Shown in pieces: positions 43,011 to 51,961 of a stretch of DNA of 64,000 bases. Numbering within the stretch: the first letter of the stretch is position 1; each line of letters begins with the position of its first letter. A model generated the notes under the pieces. That model worked only from the letters and a program-made list of their open reading frames with translations, ran no database searches and had not been told where the DNA came from. The translations under genes were made by a program, and so were the position numbers. The stretch comes from Xanthomonas hydrangeae (GTDB lineage Bacteria > Pseudomonadota > Gammaproteobacteria > Xanthomonadales > Xanthomonadaceae). The DNA lies in the NCBI GenBank assembly GCA_905142475.1, contig LR990730.1, positions 3,906,001-3,970,000 of the forward strand, given 5' to 3'.

Positions 43011-45080
43011 TTACTCGTCGTAAGGGCGGATGGAATCGGGGACGACCCGCGCGCCTTGCTGCTGGATCAGCTGCTGCACATTCGGGTCGTTCATGAAGGC
43101 GGTTTCGGCCGCGCTCTGGCGCTCGCCTTTCTGGCGATTGGCGCGCTCGTGCAGGGTCTCGACATCGGCGCTGCCGGTTTCGATGACGATGCGCGGGGTG
43201 TTTCCCAACTCGGGCGCGAGCGCTTGCGCAAGGTTGGCGATAGAGCGTTCGGAGTTCAGATATTCAAAGCCCGGCGCCAGCGCCAGACGCAGCACACCAT
43301 CGCGATGACTGACGAAGGCAGCATTGGCCGCAAGCTGGCGCGAGGGGCCGTTCAAGCCGCTGCGGGTGACCAGCTCCAGCCATTGCTCGGCGTCGGCAAT
43401 CTGGCCGTCGTCGAGCAGGACCGACGGATCGGATGTTGGCGATGCTGCGGATACGGCAGTCGCGGAGGGTGTCGCCACAGCCGGCGCTGCATCCGCGGCG
43501 AGCGCCGGTGCCACAGCAGCCACCGGAGGCGCAACTGCAGCTTCGGGCGCAACCGCGACAGGTTGTGGCGCCACAACTGCTGCCGGGGCTGCCATTGCGG
43601 CTTCCGGCGCGGACACAGCGGGCGACGCGGAGACGGGCACAGATTTCGCACGCACGGGCGCATCGTCCATCGCCCAGGGCGGCGTGTCGTCGTTGCGCGC
43701 AGGGGTGGCTGACGGCGACGCATCGGAAGAGGTCGCCGGAGCAGTCAGGACGACAACCGGTGCAGGCGCTGTAGCGACCACTGCAACTACGGGAGCCGTG
43801 AGCGCCGGACGCGCCACGTCCGCCGCAACGGCAGCCGGCGTCGCTTCAATCACCTCGGTATGCTTGGCCACTGCCTGCTTCGCGACTGCAGCAGGCACCG
43901 CCGCGACCGGTGCAGCAATCTGACCGCCAGCTGCTACCGAACGCGCACCGCTACCGGCGCCAGCACCGCGTCCGTCGTCAGCGCCACCAGCCGGCACCGC
44001 CGCCGCAGGGCGGAAAGCGAGCATGCGCAGCACCGCCATCTCGAAACCGGCGCGCGGGCTCGGCGCCAGATACAGATCGCGACGCCCGTTGAGCGCCATC
44101 TGGTACCACAGCTGCACCACTTCCGGCCGCAGCTGCGCGGCATACGCGGTCGGGTCGATGCCATCGCCGACAAATGCTACCGACGGCACCAGCTGCTGCA
44201 CCTGGATGCGGTGCAAGGCCTCGGCCAAGGCCTCCAGCACACCGCTCCAGTCGGGCGAAAACTCTGCCAACGCAGCGACCACCCGCAACAGGCGCGCACC
44301 ATCGCCATCGGCCAGTGACTGCAACATCGCCCCGACCTGGGTGCGGTCGACCGTGCCGAGCATGGTGCGCACCACCTCCTCGCGCAACGCGCCGCCGGCA
44401 TAGGCGATGGCCTGATCGAGCAGCGACAATCCATCGCGCAACGAGCCATCGGCGGCCTTGGACAGCTGCACGATCGCCGACGGATCCGATTCGATCTGCT
44501 CGGCGGCCAGGATCCGGGTCATCTGGCCCTGGATCTGATCTTCGTCCAGCCGCTTGAGATTGAACTGCAGGCAGCGCGACAGCACCGTCACCGGCAACTT
44601 CTGCGGGTCGGTGGTGGCCAGCAGGAACTTCACGTGCTCGGGCGGCTCTTCCAGCGTCTTCAGCAGCGCGTTGAACGCCGCTTTGGAGAGCATGTGCACT
44701 TCGTCGATCAGATAGACCTTGAACTTGCCACGCGAGGGCATGTACTGCGCGTTCTCGATCACCTCGCGCACATCGTCCACACCGGTGTTGGAGGCGGCGT
44801 CGATTTCCAGCAGGTCGATATAGCGGCCGGCATCGATATCCAGACAGGCCGGGCACGTGCCACACGGATCGGCGCTGGTGCCTTGCTCGCAATTGAGCGA
44901 CTTGGCGAAGATGCGCGCGATGGTGGTCTTGCCCACGCCGCGGGTGCCGGTGAACAGAAACGCGTGGTGCACGCGCCCGCTGTCGAGCGCGTTACTGAGC
45001 GCGCGGACCACATGTTCCTGGCCAACGAGTTCGGCAAAACGCTTCGGGCGCCACTTGCGGGCGAGAACAAGATAAGACAT
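43011..45080 (-). CDS. dnaX: DNA polymerase III tau/gamma subunit
   Basis: 689 residues from the ATG at 45080 (MSYLVLARKWRPKRFAELVG). Clamp loader ATPase: Walker A GTRGVGKTTIARIF, Cys4 zinc module CEQGTSADPCGTCPAC, Walker B DEVHMLSKAAFNALLKTLEE, sensor SRCLQF. Residues ~390-570 form a very long Ala/Pro/Val-rich linker, after which the tau C-terminal domain (WLELVTRSGLNGPSRQL) follows. An upstream in-frame start at 45182 is rejected. No obvious A-rich slippery site for gamma was noticed. Confidence 0.96.
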   Translation of the reverse strand: MSYLVLARKWRPKRFAELVGQEHVVRALSNALDSGRVHHAFLFTGTRGVGKTTIARIFAKSLNCEQGTSADPCGTCPACLDIDAGRYIDLLEIDAASNTGVDDVREVIENAQYMPSRGKFKVYLIDEVHMLSKAAFNALLKTLEEPPEHVKFLLATTDPQKLPVTVLSRCLQFNLKRLDEDQIQGQMTRILAAEQIESDPSAIVQLSKAADGSLRDGLSLLDQAIAYAGGALREEVVRTMLGTVDRTQVGAMLQSLADGDGARLLRVVAALAEFSPDWSGVLEALAEALHRIQVQQLVPSVAFVGDGIDPTAYAAQLRPEVVQLWYQMALNGRRDLYLAPSPRAGFEMAVLRMLAFRPAAAVPAGGADDGRGAGAGSGARSVAAGGQIAAPVAAVPAAVAKQAVAKHTEVIEATPAAVAADVARPALTAPVVAVVATAPAPVVVLTAPATSSDASPSATPARNDDTPPWAMDDAPVRAKSVPVSASPAVSAPEAAMAAPAAVVAPQPVAVAPEAAVAPPVAAVAPALAADAAPAVATPSATAVSAASPTSDPSVLLDDGQIADAEQWLELVTRSGLNGPSRQLAANAAFVSHRDGVLRLALAPGFEYLNSERSIANLAQALAPELGNTPRIVIETGSADVETLHERANRQKGERQSAAETAFMNDPNVQQLIQQQGARVVPDSIRPYDE

Positions 45081-45246
45081 CGGGCAACCAGCTTCTTCTG
45101 AACCGATATTGTGCCATGGCGCGCCAGATTGATCGTTCAGCAGTGGCCCCCGCCGTCCCCGCTGACCGAGGTCGTCCGGCAAGCGCGTTTGCTTAACCTG
45201 AGGGCCTACATCGGCAGCATGCTCCCGACCGCAGAGATCGTTCGCC

Positions 45247-45275
45247 TTGTTAACCGCGCCCGCGGCGGCTAGAAT
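45247..45275 (+). promoter_or_regulatory. tRNA-Ser promoter
   Basis: TTGTTA (45247-45252), exactly 17 bases, TAGAAT (45270-45275), with the tRNA 37 bp downstream. Confidence 0.8.
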
Positions 45276-45312
45276 CCCGCTCCTGCTGCCGACCCAGTCG
45301 GACGGCAGGTAC

Positions 45313-45405
45313 GGAGAGGTGTCCGAGTGGTTGAAGGAGCACGCCTGGAAAGTGTGTAAGCGTCTAAACCGCGCTTCGGGGGTTCGAATCCCCCTCTCTC
45401 CGCCA
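45313..45405 (+). tRNA. tRNA-Ser (GGA)
   Basis: Starts GGAGAGGTGTCCGAGTGG and ends CCTCTCTCC-G-CCA. Anticodon stem CACGC/GTGTG with loop CTGGAAA (anticodon GGA); long variable arm (TAAGCGTCTAAACCGCGCTT) typical of class II tRNA-Ser; T-loop GGTTCGAATCC. The integrase gene starts 81 bp beyond, so its 3' end is very likely the attachment site of the island. Confidence 0.96.
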
Positions 45406-45416
45406 GATTACGCAAG

Positions 45417-45438
45417 CCCCTGTTTTTACAGGGGTCTT
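45417..45438 (+). terminator. tRNA-Ser terminator at the island junction
   Basis: CCCCTGT-TTTT-ACAGGGG followed by TCTTTG. The pairing extends outward imperfectly to AGATT (45406-45410) and AATCT (45440-45444), making a ~39-bp palindromic segment just inside the junction. Confidence 0.65.
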
Positions 45439-45486
45439 TGCAATCTGACAAGATCTTAAACGGGGCACAAATCGGGACACATCCCG

Positions 45487-46980
45487 ATGAGAATTCCCCA
45501 TCATTTGATTCGCTCCGCCTCTGGCCGATGGTCTTTCCGACAGAGAGTGCCCCTTGACCTCCAAGCCAGGCTTGGGAGAAGGGTCATCAAGCGAACGCTT
45601 CGAACCACCGAACTGCGACAAGCGCAGATCCAAGCCATCAGGCTTGCGTCGAGCTATGCTCAGGTCTTCAACGCAGTTCGGGGACTGTCGATGGACCGGA
45701 TGAGCACCAAGGATGTGCATGCGCTCGTTGAGCGCTTGACCCGTGCCGAGAGTCAGAAAGATCTGACGCTTCATCGCACCCAGGCACCGGATGGGACGGT
45801 GACCGAGCAATGGCAAATCGATAATGAAGACGATGTGCGGCTCTACCGCAAGGCTCAGGGCTGGTCGGCGTCTTCTGAGGTTGCCTCGATTGGCATCCTG
45901 CCACCTGAGCTGATTGAGCAAAGAAAGCCTGCTGCCTCATCTGTTGATGAAGTGATCACGATGGAGAAAGCTCGGGACGGATGGCTGGCTACCTTGAAGG
46001 CCACCACGCTCCCGAAGACCTACACCATTAAAAAGACGGCGATTGACTTCCTCGTCAAATTTTTGGGGCCAAAGACTAAGCTTCACACGATCAAGCGTCC
46101 AGATCTGGCCAGGTGGTATCAGCACATGCGGGAGGGTGGATCATCGACGCCAACCCTTGTTAACAAGCAGTCTTACATTGGTGGCAAGGGTGGATTCTTC
46201 GATTGGGCCATGAACTCAGGCTTTTATCCCAAAGGCGACAACATTGCCTCAGGCCATGTCGCATTTCCGGCCCGTGAAAAACGGGCTCGGCGAAAACATG
46301 GCTTCAAGGCTTACGACAAGCATCAGATCCAAGCATTGTTTGATCCTAGCAACTTTGAAAAATTGTCATCGAGTGCCCGTTGGGCATCATTGATCGGCTT
46401 GTATACGGGAGCAAGAGCTTCGGAAGTTGGCCAACTTCTTTTAAATGATGTTTTCAAAGATGGCGATATCGTTTGCATCAAAATTAATGATGAAGGCGAA
46501 TTTCAGAAGGTCAAAACGGATGTGAGCTTGCGCACTGTCCCGATCCATCCTGATCTGCTGGCGTTGGGATTTTGGGAGTGGACGGAAGAGCTTCGGGCAA
46601 AAGGCCACGACCGACTTTTCCCACAAGCCAAAGCCAATGCGACAAACGGTGCGGGTAACTGGATCAGCAAGGCGTTCAGTCGTCATGTTGCAGAAGTCGG
46701 GAAGAACTGGCCTAAGGCAAAACGCGGTTTCCATTCTTTGCGAAAGACCCTGATCCAAGAGCTTCAAGGTGCAGGAGTTCCATCGGAGCTTCGCGCCCAA
46801 ATTGTCGGACATGAGCTTGATGATGAGCATCATGCTACTTACAGCCGTGAATTCACATCAAAGGAAAAATTGTTCGGCGCTGGTCACACTGCTCCCGGAC
46901 TCACATCTGTAAAATATCAAATCGCCTTGGCAACCATCAAGGCAATACTTCACCCAACAACCAGCAAGGAACGCAAATGA
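45487..46980 (+). CDS. Tyrosine-recombinase integrase of the island
   Basis: 497 residues. Site-specific recombinase expected to insert at the adjacent tRNA-Ser. N-terminal arm-binding region begins IPHHLIRSASGRWSFRQRVP (the DUF6538-type start of phage/ICE integrases), a core-binding SAM-like domain follows to about residue 250, then the catalytic domain: Arg in LIGLYTGARASEVGQLL (about 309), H-x-x-R in FHSLRKTLIQE (about 416), His in GHELDDEHH, and Tyr in ATYSREF (about 451). Complete. A close paralogue, truncated, lies at 55289-56351. GC is clearly lower than in the flanking chromosome. Confidence 0.95.
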   Translation: MRIPHHLIRSASGRWSFRQRVPLDLQARLGRRVIKRTLRTTELRQAQIQAIRLASSYAQVFNAVRGLSMDRMSTKDVHALVERLTRAESQKDLTLHRTQAPDGTVTEQWQIDNEDDVRLYRKAQGWSASSEVASIGILPPELIEQRKPAASSVDEVITMEKARDGWLATLKATTLPKTYTIKKTAIDFLVKFLGPKTKLHTIKRPDLARWYQHMREGGSSTPTLVNKQSYIGGKGGFFDWAMNSGFYPKGDNIASGHVAFPAREKRARRKHGFKAYDKHQIQALFDPSNFEKLSSSARWASLIGLYTGARASEVGQLLLNDVFKDGDIVCIKINDEGEFQKVKTDVSLRTVPIHPDLLALGFWEWTEELRAKGHDRLFPQAKANATNGAGNWISKAFSRHVAEVGKNWPKAKRGFHSLRKTLIQELQGAGVPSELRAQIVGHELDDEHHATYSREFTSKEKLFGAGHTAPGLTSVKYQIALATIKAILHPTTSKERK

Positions 46981-47219
46981 TGTCAATCGTCAATTTAATT
47001 GTGAAAATGTATGAAGTCGCACCAGTCTGGACATTTAGCCTTGGGGCAGGCTTAGCTTTATCGATTGGTGGGTTTGCAGTCTATTTTGTCCACAAAAACA
47101 AAGACGACACCTCCGATGACACGCCATTTCTTTATGCTGGAATTACAGGATTCATTCTATCCGCAGTCTCAGCAATCATGATCTTGTCTGCATTTAGAGA
47201 TATGGCTGGACTGCCATGA
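46977..47219 (+). CDS. Small two-helix membrane protein
   Basis: 80 residues; ATG overlaps the integrase stop by four bases. Helices at about residues 16-38 (VWTFSLGAGLALSIGGFAVYFV) and 52-72 (AGITGFILSAVSAIMILSAF), separated by a charged DDTSDDT loop. No family recognised; coupling suggests a role tied to integration or simply element cargo. Confidence 0.65.
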   Translation: MMSIVNLIVKMYEVAPVWTFSLGAGLALSIGGFAVYFVHKNKDDTSDDTPFLYAGITGFILSAVSAIMILSAFRDMAGLP

Positions 47220-47331
47220 CGAAAAGTATAGCACCCTCGATCAAGCCCGCTATACACCCAAGAGCAATTATCGTCTCGATTCGCTGACGGCGTGATTTAT
47301 TTTCTTCAGCAATTTTATTATTCATTGGCAT
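47194..47331 (-). CDS. Possible 45-residue membrane peptide, convergent overlap
   Basis: Open frame MPMNNKIAEENKSRRQRIET followed by a hydrophobic stretch (IIALGCIAGLIEGAILFVMAV). Its 3' end overlaps the last 26 bases of the plus-strand membrane gene. No clear ribosome site; TTGACA and TATAAA occur upstream at a short 14-base spacing. Listed because of the charged-then-hydrophobic pattern; may be chance. Confidence 0.3.
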   Translation of the reverse strand: MPMNNKIAEENKSRRQRIETIIALGCIAGLIEGAILFVMAVQPYL

Positions 47332-47427
47332 TTTTTATACCAATCTAATTCAATGTCAAGTCTTTGGGGTCGTCTCAAAATTGATTGGCGAAGCGTTGCC
47401 ACTCCGCCAATTTAATTATTTACAAAA

Positions 47428-49038
47428 TCATAATCTCGGTGGTCTGAACCTAAGTTGCCACTGGCCGGATTCGCTAGGTTTTAAGACCTCGTTCGATGGG
47501 CCTTCCTGTGGACTGGCCGCGATTGGTAAATCAATCTTGAAGTTTTTCTCAAAGCTTTCTCTTGCTTCATTCATCGCACCCCGTGCTTTTTTAATCCGCC
47601 ACTCTCTTAACTTCATCACTCGCTTTGAGACCATGTGCTTTGCCTTCTGAGTTTTCCGAGCCGCTAAGACCGACTCAGCCGTTGGCGTCTCACCCTCAAA
47701 TTCCGAAAGTTTCGCCTTTGCAACGAGGTAATCACACTGGGCGCGGTAAGGGCTCACCAGCATCCTCGCATAGCGCACCATGGATTTACCCAACAGCTCC
47801 GTATCCTCGAAGAGAAATGGCTTTGTCGCGTAGTGATCCACTCTTCGGCACATCAAAGCGTCATACGCTTGGTTGAAGCAATCCTCAATTTGGATGCCCG
47901 GAAGACTATTGAGGATATCCAACGCTTGCCGAGCGTTCTCATGCTGCGCTTCCAACCACTGCTCAATCAGCTCCGCTTCTTGGTTTAAAACCTCTGCATC
48001 TTTTCCGGTCGCTCTTGCCAATCGTGTGACCTTGCTGGCTTGTCTGGTCAATGGGCTATATCGGGTATGGATACGGTTTAGAACCTGCTGACTTGGCCTT
48101 TGGCCATGAGGATACAGTTGGTCATCAAAACGACGACTCTCTTGTGGGGCAAAGCTCCCCTGCCCTTTCTCTCTTGCTCGATCACGAAGCGCTGCTTCAT
48201 GACTGTGACTGGCTGGCACATTATGGACTAGACGGTTTTCCCAAGAAGACTGGCACTCTTTTAAAATTTGAGCAAAGCGTCGATCCGCTGGCGAGACCTT
48301 TTCCCCCAAGGCCACAGCTTTCTGATGGCGCTTGGCTTGGAAGAACTCTCCCCGCGAGATGCGTTTTTTCGGTGCTCTGGTGAGCGCTCTGGCCCTCTCG
48401 TAATCGCCTTGTTTGAAAGCATCTTGCGCTTGGGCCCTCAATGTTCTGTGGTCCACTCGTGCTTCAACGCCGGCCATGACCAGGTGCACATTGATGGTAG
48501 ATGCGATCAGCCCCCGAAGGACCTTCATCTCCGTTGCCCCTGCCCCTTGCCTTGCATCGAACTCGGCACAAGCTCGCTCCCCTAGCCCAGAGGCATCGAC
48601 CTTCCTGGCAGAGATGAGTAGATGCACATGATGATTGCGCTGGTCTCCTCTTCGACCAGGTGAGTGAACAGCCACCAGCACAGCCGCTTGATAACGGTCG
48701 ACAAGAAGCTGACCAAGATCGAGGGCAAGCGCATTGCGTTGCAGGGCATCTAGACTGTTGGGTAAGGAAACTTCGACTTCCCGCGCCACGCGAGCATTTG
48801 CTCTCGTTTCTTGCTGCTCATTAATATCCCAGAAGCTTCGAACATCGAAACACCATCTCGGCGCTCCATCCGGAGCAAGCATTTGTTGTGAGACAACGCC
48901 GGATCTCTTCTGATATTTGTGCGTCGTCTTGTGAGTTGTATCCCGCAGATTGATCCCTGCACGATAAGCAGCCGCTGCGACTGACGATTGACCTTTTCCA
49001 CGACTAAACGATTTGATGCTGACATGATAAATTGCCAT
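47428..49038 (-). CDS. MobA/MobL-family relaxase
   Basis: 536 residues; GGGA lies before the ATG. Nicks oriT and pilots single-strand DNA during conjugation. N-terminal relaxase domain: MAIYHVSIKSFSRGKG, QSSVAAAAYRAG, and the three-His metal motif in NHHVHLLISARKVDASG. Layout fits MOB-Q. C-terminal half is charged and helical. No coupling protein or type IV secretion genes are visible in the window, so the element looks mobilizable rather than self-transmissible. The oriT was not located; the 41-bp gap to the divergent gene at 49080 is too short to hold much. Confidence 0.92.
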   Translation of the reverse strand: MAIYHVSIKSFSRGKGQSSVAAAAYRAGINLRDTTHKTTHKYQKRSGVVSQQMLAPDGAPRWCFDVRSFWDINEQQETRANARVAREVEVSLPNSLDALQRNALALDLGQLLVDRYQAAVLVAVHSPGRRGDQRNHHVHLLISARKVDASGLGERACAEFDARQGAGATEMKVLRGLIASTINVHLVMAGVEARVDHRTLRAQAQDAFKQGDYERARALTRAPKKRISRGEFFQAKRHQKAVALGEKVSPADRRFAQILKECQSSWENRLVHNVPASHSHEAALRDRAREKGQGSFAPQESRRFDDQLYPHGQRPSQQVLNRIHTRYSPLTRQASKVTRLARATGKDAEVLNQEAELIEQWLEAQHENARQALDILNSLPGIQIEDCFNQAYDALMCRRVDHYATKPFLFEDTELLGKSMVRYARMLVSPYRAQCDYLVAKAKLSEFEGETPTAESVLAARKTQKAKHMVSKRVMKLREWRIKKARGAMNEARESFEKNFKIDLPIAASPQEGPSNEVLKPSESGQWQLRFRPPRL

Positions 49039-49079
49039 TAATTTCCCGGTTGAGATTGGTTGATAGTGGGAATAACAAA

Positions 49080-49475
49080 ATGGCTAAACTTTCTTTTGTC
49101 CAGATCAAACCACTTGACCCATTTTTGAGAGATAAATCACGGGGTTTGTGTCATTTCCAGGCAGAGCTTCTAGCCCTACCCGATGCGCAAGCAGCGGCTT
49201 TTCATCGCGAAAGCGATGCCCACGGTTTTTGCGGAGCAAACAACCATATGTGGGCCCTTGACCTTCTCTTTTTTAGGTATTTTCGTTGGGGAATATTAGG
49301 TGTGAATTTAAAACATATTTTGCAGGGTGCAGATGGCCAGTGCCCACGGCCGAATGAACATGAACAAAACCTGTACGAACTGGGTATAATGCGATCCCAG
49401 ATGCCGCAATCAAACGGCAAACAAAGACCGCCAATCGCAACCAGAAGGCAGCTACAAAAAAATGGAATGGCTTAA
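49080..49475 (+). CDS. Protein of unknown function beside the relaxase gene
   Basis: 131 residues from the ATG at 49080 with GGGA upstream; divergent from the relaxase gene. Contains KPLDPFLRDKSRGLCHFQ and a central hydrophobic/aromatic segment MWALDLLFFRYFRWGILGV. Ends with a Gln/Arg-rich tail. No family recognised. Its last 14 bases overlap the next gene. Confidence 0.6.
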   Translation: MAKLSFVQIKPLDPFLRDKSRGLCHFQAELLALPDAQAAAFHRESDAHGFCGANNHMWALDLLFFRYFRWGILGVNLKHILQGADGQCPRPNEHEQNLYELGIMRSQMPQSNGKQRPPIATRRQLQKNGMA

Positions 49476-50274
49476 ATTTTTAACAGGCGAGATCGCTGCT
49501 GGCTCGCTCATTGTGTTTCTCTTGGCTGCCGCACTCACGTGTTGGCGCACGGGTTCTCTACATCCCATCAACACGCGTGTCTTGCGATTATTTATCAGCA
49601 AAGACGATATTGAAGACACGGTCATTCGCAAGAACTTGGCAGATCATTCTGCTTTGGCTGCGTTTCGAATGGCACACCAGATCCGCGTCCAAACGCTAAA
49701 AGATGCGAAAGCCCTCATCGGATTTTCGGACTTACACAATATCCCACTCAAACTCATTGGACATGCAGGCTGGGCCTTTGACCTCAAAAATCATGTTATC
49801 CACCCGAAGCGGGTTCATTCTAAGTGGTGGCTGATTTTACCCTTCATCGCTGTTGCAGTGCTTATTGTTCTCGCCGCAATACTTGGTGCAATCGCCGCCA
49901 ACGACAGTTTGTTAGTGACTTTGAAAGAAACACACACCAGTATCTTTGTCTCGGAAACTGAGGCAAGAACCCAAACGCTCTTCTCCGTTAGAAGCGACAC
50001 TTTGACAGTTGAACAGTGCAACACCGCCAACAAACAAGTTATCCCACCTACATTCGACCCACGAGACCTTAAAATTCTCTGCCAAGTTTGGCAGGATCCC
50101 GCTCTAAAATCGCATTTGGCAAAAGAGGTGCCTAAGCAGAGAGCTGCATCACTGGCAGGTTTTCTTTTCGCATTGTGGTGCGCCTGGCAGTTCTACACAG
50201 TATTCAGAGAGCTGCTCTCAGCGAACATGCTCAAAGCCATCCTTGACGAACGCGAGATAAGCGCAAATGCGTAG
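49462..50274 (+). CDS. Three-helix membrane protein (DUF6216-like)
   Basis: 270 residues. Helices near residues 11-30 (AAGSLIVFLLAAALTCW), 118-140 (WLILPFIAVAVLIVLAAILGAI) and 225-245 (ASLAGFLFALWCAWQFYTVF). Conserved-looking block RTGSLHPINTRVLRLFISKDDIED after the first helix. Resembles membrane proteins found next to MobA/MobL relaxases and annotated DUF6216; the name is from memory and not certain. Overlaps the preceding gene; a strong terminator follows. Confidence 0.65.
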   Translation: MEWLKFLTGEIAAGSLIVFLLAAALTCWRTGSLHPINTRVLRLFISKDDIEDTVIRKNLADHSALAAFRMAHQIRVQTLKDAKALIGFSDLHNIPLKLIGHAGWAFDLKNHVIHPKRVHSKWWLILPFIAVAVLIVLAAILGAIAANDSLLVTLKETHTSIFVSETEARTQTLFSVRSDTLTVEQCNTANKQVIPPTFDPRDLKILCQVWQDPALKSHLAKEVPKQRAASLAGFLFALWCAWQFYTVFRELLSANMLKAILDEREISANA

Positions 50275-50295
50275 CATCACAACTTAAATTCACAC

Positions 50296-50326
50296 AAAAA
50301 TGAGGAGGTTTCGCCTCCTCATTTTT
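50296..50326. terminator. Bidirectional terminator
   Basis: AAAAATGAGGAGG, loop TTTCG, CCTCCTCATTTTT: an 8-bp GC-rich stem with A/T extension and T-runs on both strands. Separates the converging DUF6216-like and lipoprotein genes. Confidence 0.9.
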
Positions 50327-50345
50327 GCTTATTCGCTAAATTATT

Positions 50346-51059
50346 TTACTCAACAGGCCTCGGGGACGGACGTTGATATTTGGAGAATGTTTTATAAAGC
50401 GAAGCTGCACGCTCATCAGCAGCAACACTTTCAACGCTACTCAGCCCCCTCAGAGCAATGTCGGCAGATGCTTTCCCGTCTCCCAACAGATATGCCAATC
50501 GTAGATATGCGGCACTATCGATCAGATTTTTATCTTTTGTCTCGCTGGCATAGATATCCGACAGTCCATAATACGAATACAAGTTTCCAGAGGATGCTGC
50601 ATTCCTCAAAATGCCAAGCCCCTCCTGGAAGTGGCCACTCGTTGCCGTCTTCTTTCCATAGATGACAGTTGCGGCCTTGTTGCCTGCCTGCGACTCTGCT
50701 TTCAGCTGATCCAAAGACAGTTTGTCCAGTCGTGCAAGTTCGGCCTCAGTCGGATAGCCGTTAGACAAAAGCCACTTTGCCTCGGCATCCGAGTTAGCCA
50801 CCAGCGGGCCACTTGCCTTGCAGGCACTCCCGCCACCTTGACACAAATACTGCTTAGCATCTTGCACGCCGCTAGGCGTTGCTAACTTTGCCTTTTGCTC
50901 CGCTCCAATCGCAGCTGCGCTGTGCTCAGCGTTTGCCGTCGCAGAAGTTTCAGCCTGCGAAGACGCTGTATTGGTGTCTTCCGCTGGCTTGTCGGCTTTT
51001 CCACACGCAGCAAGCGCGCCGGAAAGCAGTGCCATGGACAAGATCATTTTTGCTTTCAT
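50346..51059 (-). CDS. Lipoprotein of the Fic operon, Sel1-like
   Basis: 237 residues from the ATG at 51059. Signal MKAKMILSMALLSGALAACGK with the lipid Cys at residue 19, then an Ala/Ser/Thr linker to about residue 60, then an alpha-helical region with Sel1/TPR-like character (GHFQEGLGILRNAASSGNLYSYYGLSDIY; LIDSAAYLRLAYLLGDGKAS). Starts 11 bp after the stop of the exported protein gene, so the three minus-strand genes fic-exported-lipoprotein form one operon. Role unknown: surface immunity or accessory protein are possibilities. Confidence 0.75.
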   Translation of the reverse strand: MKAKMILSMALLSGALAACGKADKPAEDTNTASSQAETSATANAEHSAAAIGAEQKAKLATPSGVQDAKQYLCQGGGSACKASGPLVANSDAEAKWLLSNGYPTEAELARLDKLSLDQLKAESQAGNKAATVIYGKKTATSGHFQEGLGILRNAASSGNLYSYYGLSDIYASETKDKNLIDSAAYLRLAYLLGDGKASADIALRGLSSVESVAADERAASLYKTFSKYQRPSPRPVE

Positions 51060-51070
51060 AGTTCTATCCA

Positions 51071-51961
51071 TTATAGACTGCACTGATTCTGCTGGAAGTT
51101 AGTCCACCATGCTGAGCATGCACCGTCAGCAGATGTGACTTTCCATTTTACCCCGATTGAGTTATCCAAGCTTCCTGAGCTTATCACTGCTCCTGGCACA
51201 TAGCTTTCAAGATTAACTGCATAGCGCTTGGACCAATCGATGAAAAACTGCACAAAATTCATCTGGTCGTCTGCTTCAATATCAAGCGCCTTCATGATTT
51301 CGAAACAATAATACTCAGGAACGGTCAACTGGCCAGGGATCCGATACTTGCTAGACTCAATACTTTCCAACTCGCAAACTTGCTTTATATCCTCTCGAAA
51401 AATCTTGGTCGCGTCCTTAAAAGACATGCCGGGATTTGCATAATTTTCCGTCTGTTTGTTTAAAACAAAGTCCATCAGCCATGCTGCCGTAACATTGGGT
51501 GCAGCGGTCGTTCCATTGGGGCCAAATGCTCTACCTTGCGAATAGCCAATAGCCATCAGCACAGTAGATTTTCCATTAATGCTAGCCCCGGGCAATTTGT
51601 CTTGGGCGTAGGTCGCGCCAGATGGAAGCGGTATTGGGTTGGGGCACATCGCAGGCTTGGTTGCCCTCAGGTTTGCGCAAACCACTTCCGGATCCTCCCC
51701 ACTACCGCCACCACCATTGTCACCGCCGCCGTCGCCCGGATCTGGATAGTAAGGTGGTGTCGGATTTTCAATCGGCGGCGGGATGTAGGGAGGCGGAACT
51801 TCGACGGGCGGCATTGTCGTGGTCCCCTCAGTATCGGAGGCTGTTGCCAATGGCGATAATACGCTGGCAACCCCTGCTAGCACCAAGGTCAGATAAATGG
51901 TTCGCCTGATTGCAGCTTTGAGCTGCTTGGGCTTGCCGTCTTGCGACTCATTCAATTTCAT
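51071..51961 (-). CDS. Exported protein of the Fic operon, unknown function
   Basis: 296 residues from the ATG at 51961, overlapping the fic stop by 14 bases. N-terminal signal/anchor (TIYLTLVLAGVASVLSPLATAS), then a Pro-rich segment (PPVEVPPPYIPPPIENPTPP) and a Gly/Asp stretch, then a compact C-terminal domain of about 200 residues with six or more Cys (VVCANLRATKPAMCP, QVCELES, YYCFEIM, ACSAWW, NQCSL). Disulfides in the periplasm or outside are likely. The C-terminal domain could be an effector or adhesin-like module; no family recognised. Confidence 0.75.
   Translation of the reverse strand: MKLNESQDGKPKQLKAAIRRTIYLTLVLAGVASVLSPLATASDTEGTTTMPPVEVPPPYIPPPIENPTPPYYPDPGDGGGDNGGGGSGEDPEVVCANLRATKPAMCPNPIPLPSGATYAQDKLPGASINGKSTVLMAIGYSQGRAFGPNGTTAAPNVTAAWLMDFVLNKQTENYANPGMSFKDATKIFREDIKQVCELESIESSKYRIPGQLTVPEYYCFEIMKALDIEADDQMNFVQFFIDWSKRYAVNLESYVPGAVISSGSLDNSIGVKWKVTSADGACSAWWTNFQQNQCSL

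Noticed and set aside
45081..45312. Possible 4.5S RNA (ffs) gene upstream of dnaX, as in Pseudomonas
   Set aside because: The conserved GGTCAGGTCCGGAAGGAAGCA-type apical loop was not found on either strand.
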